45,319 nt of DNA from Pseudofrankia coriaricola (GTDB taxonomy: Bacteria; Actinomycetota; Actinomycetes; Frankiales; Frankiaceae), in NCBI RefSeq assembly GCF_001854805.1, contig NZ_MBLO01000242.1, positions 54,703-100,021 of the forward strand, read 5' to 3'. The position numbers and the translations under genes were made by a program. Positions within the stretch are counted from its first letter, which is position 1. Each line of letters begins with the position of its first letter. A model generated the notes under the pieces. That model was not told where the DNA came from. It searched no databases and worked only from the letters and a program-made list of their open reading frames with translations. Shown piece after piece: positions 40,301 to 45,319 of this stretch.

Positions 40301-40304
<4 letters not shown>

Positions 40305-41473
40305 ACAGCCACGACTCGACAGGCCCCGCGTCCACGGGCGGAGCCGCGCCGGTGGGCGCCGATGCCTTCCTGAAGGGCGCCGCGCCGCCCGCGCCGTCCA
40401 CGTCGCCGGCGGCGCCGGTGGTCATGGACAAGCCCGATCCGGTCCCGATGGAGAAGCTCGCGGCGGTCACCACCGCGGCGTCCGGCGACGCGCTGCTGCG
40501 GGTCACCGATCTCCAGGTCCACTTCCCGGTCACCCAGGGCGCGCTGGTCGCGCGCAAGATCGGTGCGGTGCGCGCCGTCGACGGGCTGAACTTCGCGATC
40601 CGCCGCGGCGAGACGCTGGGGCTGGTGGGGGAGAGCGGCAGCGGCAAGAGCACCACCGGCCGGGCGATCGCCCGGCTGCTGGAGCCGACCGGCGGCAAGG
40701 TCGAGTTCGACGGGCGGGACATCACCCACCTGTCCGCCAGAACGATGCGGCCGCTGCGACGCGACATCCAGATGATCTTCCAGGACCCGTACACGTCGCT
40801 GAACCCGCGGCACACCGTCGGGTCGATCGTCTCCGCGCCGCTGAAGATCGTCGGCGACCTGTCCGGGGACGCCCTCAAGGCCCGCGTCCGGGACCTGCTG
40901 GAGCTCGTCGGCCTGTCCCCCGAGCACCTCAACCGCTACCCACACGAGTTCTCCGGCGGACAACGGCAGCGCATCGGCATCGCGCGGGCGCTCGCCACCC
41001 ATCCCAAGCTCGTGATCGCCGACGAGCCGGTCTCCGCGCTCGACGTCTCGGTGCGTGCCCAGGTCGTCAACCTGTTGGGCGACCTGCAGTCCGAGCTCGG
41101 TCTGACGTACATGTTCATCGCCCACGACCTGTCGGTGGTGCGCCACATCAGTGACCGGGTCGCCGTGATGTACCTTGGCACGATCGTCGAGATGGCCGAT
41201 CGGGCCGGTATGTACGAGCATCCGTTGCACCCGTACACCCATGCCCTGCTGTCGGCCGTCCCGGTGCCGGACCCGGCGAAGCAACACCGGCGGGAGCGGA
41301 TCCTGCTGCGGGGTGACCCACCGACCCCGCTCAACCCGCCCGCCGCGTGCCGGTTCAACCCACGTTGCTGGAAGGCCGAGGAGGTGTGCAGGACCGTGGA
41401 GCCACCTCTGGTGGAGATCCAGCCGGGTCACCAGGTCGCCTGCCACTTCCCCGAGGAGCGGGAGCTGGTCTAG
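40301..41473 (+). CDS. Peptide ABC transporter ATPase (OppF/DppF type)
   Basis: A 390-aa cytosolic ATPase, second of the pair. Residues 1-65 are an Ala/Pro/Gly-rich extension not needed for the fold. Then [20 protein letters not shown] (the OppF-type insert), Walker [20 protein letters not shown]-loop [19 protein letters not shown], signature [18 protein letters not shown], Walker [22 protein letters not shown]-loop [11 protein letters not shown], and C-terminal [12 protein letters not shown] with [12 protein letters not shown]. The start is GTG 40301. Its stop codon (41471-41473) directly abuts the secG ATG, so secG may be transcribed from the opp operon. Confidence 0.95.
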
Positions 41474-41704
41474 ATGGAGATCGGGCTGTCCATCGTCGTG
41501 ATCATCACGAGTGTGATGCTCGTGATGCTGGTGCTGTTGCACCGGGCGAAGGGCGGCGGTCTGTCGACGCTGTTCGGCGGTGGGGTCTCGTCGTCGCTCG
41601 GTGGCTCGTCGGTGGTCGAGAAGAACCTCGACCGGCTGACGATCGCCGTCGGGACGGTGTGGATCATCGCGATCATCGGGCTCGGCCTGCTGCTGAAGAG
41701 TTGA
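41474..41704 (+). CDS. secG: Preprotein translocase subunit SecG
   Basis: A 76-aa small subunit of the SecYEG channel. Two membrane helices (LSIVVIITSVMLVMLVLLHR and LTIAVGTVWIIAIIGLGLLL) flank the Gly/Ser-rich cytosolic loop KGGGLSTLFGGGVSSSLGGS, the SecG signature. The start is ATG 41474, immediately after the OppF-type gene's stop. In most actinobacteria secG follows tpiA closely; here 6.9 kb of transporter genes separate them. The stop (TGA 41702-41704) overlaps the TTG start of the next gene. Confidence 0.95.
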   Translation: MEIGLSIVVIITSVMLVMLVLLHRAKGGGLSTLFGGGVSSSLGGSSVVEKNLDRLTIAVGTVWIIAIIGLGLLLKS

Positions 41705-43503
41705 GCCCGCGTCGCGCCGCCGGCCACGCGCTGCGTCGGCCGGCGCTTCGTCTCGTCTCCGGACTGGCCGCGGCGCTAGCCGTCGTCACTGTGCTCGCCG
41801 GCTGCGCGGGCTCGTCCGACGGGCCGGTCCCCACGGCTTCGGCGAGCCCGTCCGCCGTCGCCCAGGCGACCGGCAAACCGGGCGGCACCCTGGAGCTGGT
41901 GACGTCCGCCATGCCCAGCGGCGACCCAGGCTGGGCCGTGACGACCGCCGACCAGGTGCTCGCCCGGCTGGTGAGCCGCACGCTGTATGCCTACCCTCCC
42001 GACCCGGACATCGACAAGACCGTCATACCGCGTCCTGACCTGGCGGCCGGCGCGCCGCAGGTCAGCGACAACGGCAAGGTGATCCGGGTGCGGCTGAGTT
42101 CGGCGGCCCGCTGGGACACCCCGGTGCCGCGCCGGGTCATAGCGCCCGACGTGGCCCGCGGGATCAAGCGGCTGTGTGCTCCGCCGACCCCGTCACCGCT
42201 GCGCGGCTACTTCGCGGCGACCATCGTCGGGTTCACCGACTACTGCACGGCGCTGTTCACCAAGCCGATTGACCAGGTGAAGGACTTCATCGAAGGCGAG
42301 TCGCCGGCCGGCATCCAGGTGATCAACGACACGGACATCGCGTTCCACCTGATCGAGCCCGTCAACGACTTCGTCGAGGTGCTCGCGCTGCCGGCGGCGG
42401 CGCCGGTGCCCTACGAGGCGCTCGACTACCTGCCGAACTCGCCCGACTACCTGGCCAACCTGGTGTCCGACGGCCCGTACCGGATCACCGGCAGCACCGG
42501 CGGAACGTACATGCTCTCGCGCAACGAGGAATGGAACTCCCACAGCGACTTCATCCGCCGGGCGACGGAGGGGCCGGACCACATCAGGATCCACACCGGG
42601 GTGGACCCGGCGACCGCGCAGGCGCAGATCGAGGCCGGCGACGCGGACATGACGCTGGATGCCGCCGTCCCGCTGGACAGGGCCGCGGCCCTGCTCCAGG
42701 CGGGCGACCCTCGGCTGTCGGTCCCGACGACCGGGTCGACGATGCTGCTCGCCGTCGCCCGGCACGGACCCGCCGCCGCCCTCGACGACCTGACCGTCCG
42801 GGAGACGCTCGCGACGTGCATCGACCGGATCTCGGTCGTCAAGGCCCTCGGCGGCCCGCCGTTCGCCACGGCCGCGACGCAGCTGCTGCAGCCGACGATG
42901 ACCGGCTACAGCCCGCTGGACCCTTTCCCGACCCCGTCCGGCGCCGGCGACGCCACCCGGTGCGGGCAGGGGCTCGCCAACGCGCCGGGTGCGCCCGTGA
43001 GCACGCTGACACTGCTCACCTCCGACAGCCCGCGGGACGCCGCCGTCGCCTCCGCCCTGGCCGAGACGTTCGCCAAGGCGGGCGTGAAGCTGGACGTCCA
43101 GGCGCGCGCCGCGGCGGACTTCGCGGCCGCCGCGGTCAGCCCGCTGGCCCAGACCTGGGACCTGGCGCTGACGACCCTCACCCCGCTGTGGTTCGGCGAC
43201 GCCGGGCGGACCGTGTTCCAGCCGCTGCTCGACCCGAACTGGGTCGGCCAGCGCCCCGTCGACGGCGGCTACGACACCAGGGATGTCCTCGCGACCATGG
43301 GCGTGGCCCTGCGGGCCGGCACCGAGACGCTGCGCGCCGGGGCGTGGGCCGACCTGGAGGCGACGGTGCTGCGCGACGTCGCCGTCATCCCGCTGGCCGT
43401 GGTAGCCGAGCCGCGGATGCACAGCTCCTCGGTGCTGTCGTTCACCCTCGTCCCGTCGCTCGGCACCGGCGACCCGACAGGTGTCTCTCTGGGGCCGGCA
43501 TAA
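41701..43503 (+). CDS. Second family 5 substrate-binding lipoprotein
   Basis: A 600-aa extracytoplasmic binding protein, a distant relative of the OppA-type protein at 36258. The signal peptide (LRLVSGLAAALAVVTVLAGC) ends in lipobox LAGC, then a Ser/Ala/Pro linker. Mature features: GKPGGTLELVTSAMPSGDPG, RTLYAYPPD, RPDLAAGAPQVSDNGKVIRV, DGPYRITGSTGGTYMLSRNE, VRETLATCIDRI. The most probable start is TTG 41701, overlapping the secG stop (TTGA); the frame is open further upstream only as antisense or out-of-frame of oppF and secG. No permease or ATPase gene follows, so it may use the opp transporter or have another role, such as sensing. Confidence 0.85.
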   Translation: MSPRRAAGHALRRPALRLVSGLAAALAVVTVLAGCAGSSDGPVPTASASPSAVAQATGKPGGTLELVTSAMPSGDPGWAVTTADQVLARLVSRTLYAYPPDPDIDKTVIPRPDLAAGAPQVSDNGKVIRVRLSSAARWDTPVPRRVIAPDVARGIKRLCAPPTPSPLRGYFAATIVGFTDYCTALFTKPIDQVKDFIEGESPAGIQVINDTDIAFHLIEPVNDFVEVLALPAAAPVPYEALDYLPNSPDYLANLVSDGPYRITGSTGGTYMLSRNEEWNSHSDFIRRATEGPDHIRIHTGVDPATAQAQIEAGDADMTLDAAVPLDRAAALLQAGDPRLSVPTTGSTMLLAVARHGPAAALDDLTVRETLATCIDRISVVKALGGPPFATAATQLLQPTMTGYSPLDPFPTPSGAGDATRCGQGLANAPGAPVSTLTLLTSDSPRDAAVASALAETFAKAGVKLDVQARAAADFAAAAVSPLAQTWDLALTTLTPLWFGDAGRTVFQPLLDPNWVGQRPVDGGYDTRDVLATMGVALRAGTETLRAGAWADLEATVLRDVAVIPLAVVAEPRMHSSSVLSFTLVPSLGTGDPTGVSLGPA

Positions 43504-43531
43504 GGCGGTCTCTTGGGCGTCCGTGGGGCGC

Positions 43532-43575
43532 GGAATCCCCCGGTGCGTCACGTGGTGGTCCCCGCGTCCTACACT
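43532..43575 (+). promoter_or_regulatory. Candidate rbpA promoter region
   Basis: GGAAT (43532-43536), 18 nt, then GTG (43555-43557). This is one base from the SigR consensus GGAAT-N18-GTT; in Streptomyces coelicolor rbpA is SigR-dependent. TACACT (43570-43575) is an alternative housekeeping -10 box. Both are only candidates. Confidence 0.35.
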
Positions 43576-43635
43576 CGCCCCATAGCGAACCGGGTTATAC
43601 CTGGTCCGACGTCTAACGTGGCTGGTGCCGGTTCG

Positions 43636-43661
43636 CCGGGCCGGCGCCGGGACCGGCCCGG
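43636..43661 (+). other. Hairpin in the rbpA leader
   Basis: A perfect 9-bp stem (CCGGGCCGG with CCGGCCCGG) and 8-nt loop, 64 bp before the rbpA start codon. It could be a leader structure or the terminator of the preceding lipoprotein gene; there is no T-tract. Confidence 0.4.
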
Positions 43662-43725
43662 CTGGTACTGACCACCTTGGCTGGCGCTGACGTGACTGGC
43701 ACTGAACAGAAGGAGTACGCGGGCC

Positions 43726-44070
43726 GTGGCAGGTGGCAACGCCATCCGGGGGAGCCGGGTCGGGGCGGGACCAATGGGAGAGGCCGAGCGGGGAGAGACG
43801 GCTGCGCGGCAGCGGGTGTCCTTCTGGTGCGCGAACCAGCACGAGACACGCCCGTCGTTCGCCGCGGACGCCGCGGTCCCCGACACGTGGGACTGCCCGA
43901 GCTGTGGCTATCCGGCGGGCCAGGACCGGGACAACACCCCCGCGCCGCCCAAGATCGAGCCGTACAAGACCCACCTGGCCTACGTCCGGGAGCGGCGTAA
44001 CGAGAAGGACGGCGAGGCGATCCTCGCGGAGGCCCTCGCCAAGCTCCGGGGGTCCTCCACCGCGTCCTGA
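43726..44070 (+). CDS. rbpA: RNA polymerase-binding protein RbpA
   Basis: A 114-aa actinobacteria-specific transcription factor that binds the principal sigma factor and stabilises open complexes. Visible: N-terminal GGNAIRGSRVGAGPM (core-binding basic region), the core domain with VSFWCANQHETRPSFAADA and WDCPSCGYPAGQD (three Cys of the zinc or structural site), and the C-terminal sigma-interaction helix KTHLAYVRERRNEKDGEAIL. The start is GTG 43726 with AAGGAG about 10 nt upstream. It follows the lipoprotein gene by 222 bp and probably has its own promoter. Confidence 0.96.
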   Translation: MAGGNAIRGSRVGAGPMGEAERGETAARQRVSFWCANQHETRPSFAADAAVPDTWDCPSCGYPAGQDRDNTPAPPKIEPYKTHLAYVRERRNEKDGEAILAEALAKLRGSSTAS

Positions 44071-44229
44071 CCGCTCTCGCGGGCGGTACCGGCGATGGCT
44101 ACGGGCGCCGGCCGTCAGCGGCGCCGGGATTCGGCGTTGTCCCAGAACCGGCCGGTCTGAGCCGCTACGCTTCGCTCAACCTGGGCCACGGCCCGTGCGT
44201 TGCGTGCGAGCGGATCGACGGGCGGAGGG

Positions 44230-45319
44230 ATGGGGAGCGAGGCCGAGGCCAGCGCCGGGCGCATCCGGCCTGTCGGCCCGCCGGAGGGCGCCGGTTCGGC
44301 GGGGGCCGCCGGGCGGCTGATCGCCGGTCGGTACCGGCTGGTGGAGCTCATCGGCGTCGGCGCGATGGGGGCCGTGTGGCTCGCCCGCGACGCGCTGCTC
44401 GACGTGGACGTCGCGGTCAAGGAGATCCGGCCGCCGTTCGCGTTCGCCGATCCCGACGGTGCCAGGGCCGGCGACGGCGAGGGCGCCGGCCCAGACAGCG
44501 CTGACGGCGGGAGCGCGGACGGCTGGGAGGCCTCGACCGGCGCCTGGGTGGCGCAGGCGTTGCGTGAGGCACGCAGCGCCGCGCAGCTGCGGGCGAACCC
44601 GCACGTGGTCACCGTCCACGACGCTGTCGTCGATGACGGCGCGCCGTGGATCGTCATGGAGGCCGTGGCGGCCAGCTCCCTGCAGGAGGCGGTCGCGCGT
44701 GACGGGCCGCGCCCGCTCGCCCAGGTCGCCCAGATCGGGCTCGCCGTGCTGGACGCGCTGGTCGCCGGGCAGCGGCTCGGCGTGGTCCACCGCGACGTCA
44801 AGCCGTCCAACATCCTGCTCGCGCATGACGGCCGGGTGCTGCTCACCGACTTCGGGATCGCGGCCTCGGCCGCCGACTCGACCCTGACCCACCAGCCGGG
44901 CGAGGGCGGCCTGCCCAGCGGCACACCCGCCTACATGGCCCCCGAACGGCTGCGCGGCGGCCCGGCGACGCTCACCGCCGACCTGTTCGCCCTTGGCGCG
45001 ACCCTGTTCTACGCGGCGGACGGCGCCGCCCCGTTCCACCGGGACTCCCTGCTCGCCTCGCTGCACGCGGTCCTGTACGACCTGCCGGAGCCGACCCGCG
45101 ACGTGGGCCCGCTCGCCCCGGTGATCGCGGGCCTGCTCACCAAGGACCCCGCTGCCCGCCTGCGCGCCGACGGCGCCGCCGCCCTGCTCACCCGCGCCCT
45201 GCGCCTTCTCGCCGGCACGGCCGCCCTGTCGCCGCCGCCTCCACCCCCGTCTGGCGAATCCGAGCCCGTCTCGCCCCTGACCAGCGCATCGATTCCCCTC
45301 GCGCGGCCACCCGCGACCG
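44230..45319 (+). CDS. Ser/Thr protein kinase, PknB-like (3' end outside window)
   Basis: Eukaryotic-type kinase, 363 codons visible and still open at the window end. Motifs: glycine loop YRLVELIGVGAMGAVWLARD (about residues 35-54), ATP-binding Lys in VDVAVKEI, catalytic VVHRDVKPSNILL, LTDFGIAAS, activation-segment GTPAYMAPERL, and DLFALGATLFYAADG. All catalytic residues are present. Between the Lys strand and helix C there is a 35-residue Asp/Gly-rich insert (from FADPDGARAG to WEASTGAWV). A Pro-rich linker (SPPPPPPSG) begins at the end, so a membrane helix and sensor domain probably follow. The start ATG 44230 is preceded by GGCGGAGGG, spaced rather tightly. Confidence 0.92.
   Translation, partial: MGSEAEASAGRIRPVGPPEGAGSAGAAGRLIAGRYRLVELIGVGAMGAVWLARDALLDVDVAVKEIRPPFAFADPDGARAGDGEGAGPDSADGGSADGWEASTGAWVAQALREARSAAQLRANPHVVTVHDAVVDDGAPWIVMEAVAASSLQEAVARDGPRPLAQVAQIGLAVLDALVAGQRLGVVHRDVKPSNILLAHDGRVLLTDFGIAASAADSTLTHQPGEGGLPSGTPAYMAPERLRGGPATLTADLFALGATLFYAADGAAPFHRDSLLASLHAVLYDLPEPTRDVGPLAPVIAGLLTKDPAARLRADGAAALLTRALRLLAGTAALSPPPPPPSGESEPVSPLTSASIPLARPPAT

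Overview
The window is very G+C-rich, with strong third-position GC, and reads as chromosome from a sporulating actinomycete. Pointers are whiA, rbpA, an SsgA-like cell-division protein, a PucR-type regulator and the order uvrC-rapZ-yvcK-whiA-gap-pgk-tpiA-secG-rbpA. The mix looks most like Frankia or a close relative (Frankiaceae); that placement is inference from gene content, not a database result.

Layout. 1-5.9 kb: 3' part of rpsA, a convergent PucR-type regulator, terC, a small membrane protein, and coaE. 6-12.9 kb: accessory stretch with a methyltransferase, a protealysin-like M4 protease followed by its probable emfourin inhibitor, a GlsB/YeaQ stress membrane protein behind a sigmaF/B-type promoter, rtcB, a STAS-domain protein, a 5' remnant of a class III aminotransferase, and an OmpA-domain lipoprotein. 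13-24.7 kb: uvrA (minus) with a LexA box upstream, a GT2 glycosyltransferase, an MBL hydrolase, a WYL protein without HTH, a site-2-protease homologue that has lost its metal ligands, uvrB, a Nudix protein, a Uma2-type nuclease and an SsgA-like protein. 25.5-34.5 kb: uvrC-rapZ-yvcK-whiA (tightly packed), then gap, pgk, tpiA. 35-41.5 kb: a peptide ABC transporter in the order oppC-oppA-oppB-oppD-oppF, sitting between tpiA and secG behind a pair of LacI-type palindromes. 41.5-45.3 kb: secG, a second solute-binding lipoprotein overlapping it, rbpA, and a Ser/Thr kinase cut by the window end.

Together the core genes cover translation (rpsA), CoA synthesis (coaE), nucleotide-excision repair (uvrA, uvrB, uvrC, all three within 15 kb), cell-wall/carbon control (rapZ, yvcK), development (whiA, ssg), lower glycolysis (gap-pgk-tpiA), secretion (secG) and RNA polymerase support (rbpA).

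The least explained signals are repeats. (i) A 63-74 bp hairpin element occurs three times (8498, 22967, 28738) with a compensatory base-pair change in the stem, always at gene ends. (ii) A roughly 119-bp compound repeat lies inside two neighbouring coding sequences, the uvrC insert and the yvcK tail, in different reading frames over most of its length. Neither was recognised as a named element. No CRISPR, tRNA, rRNA, IS element or complete defence system was seen.
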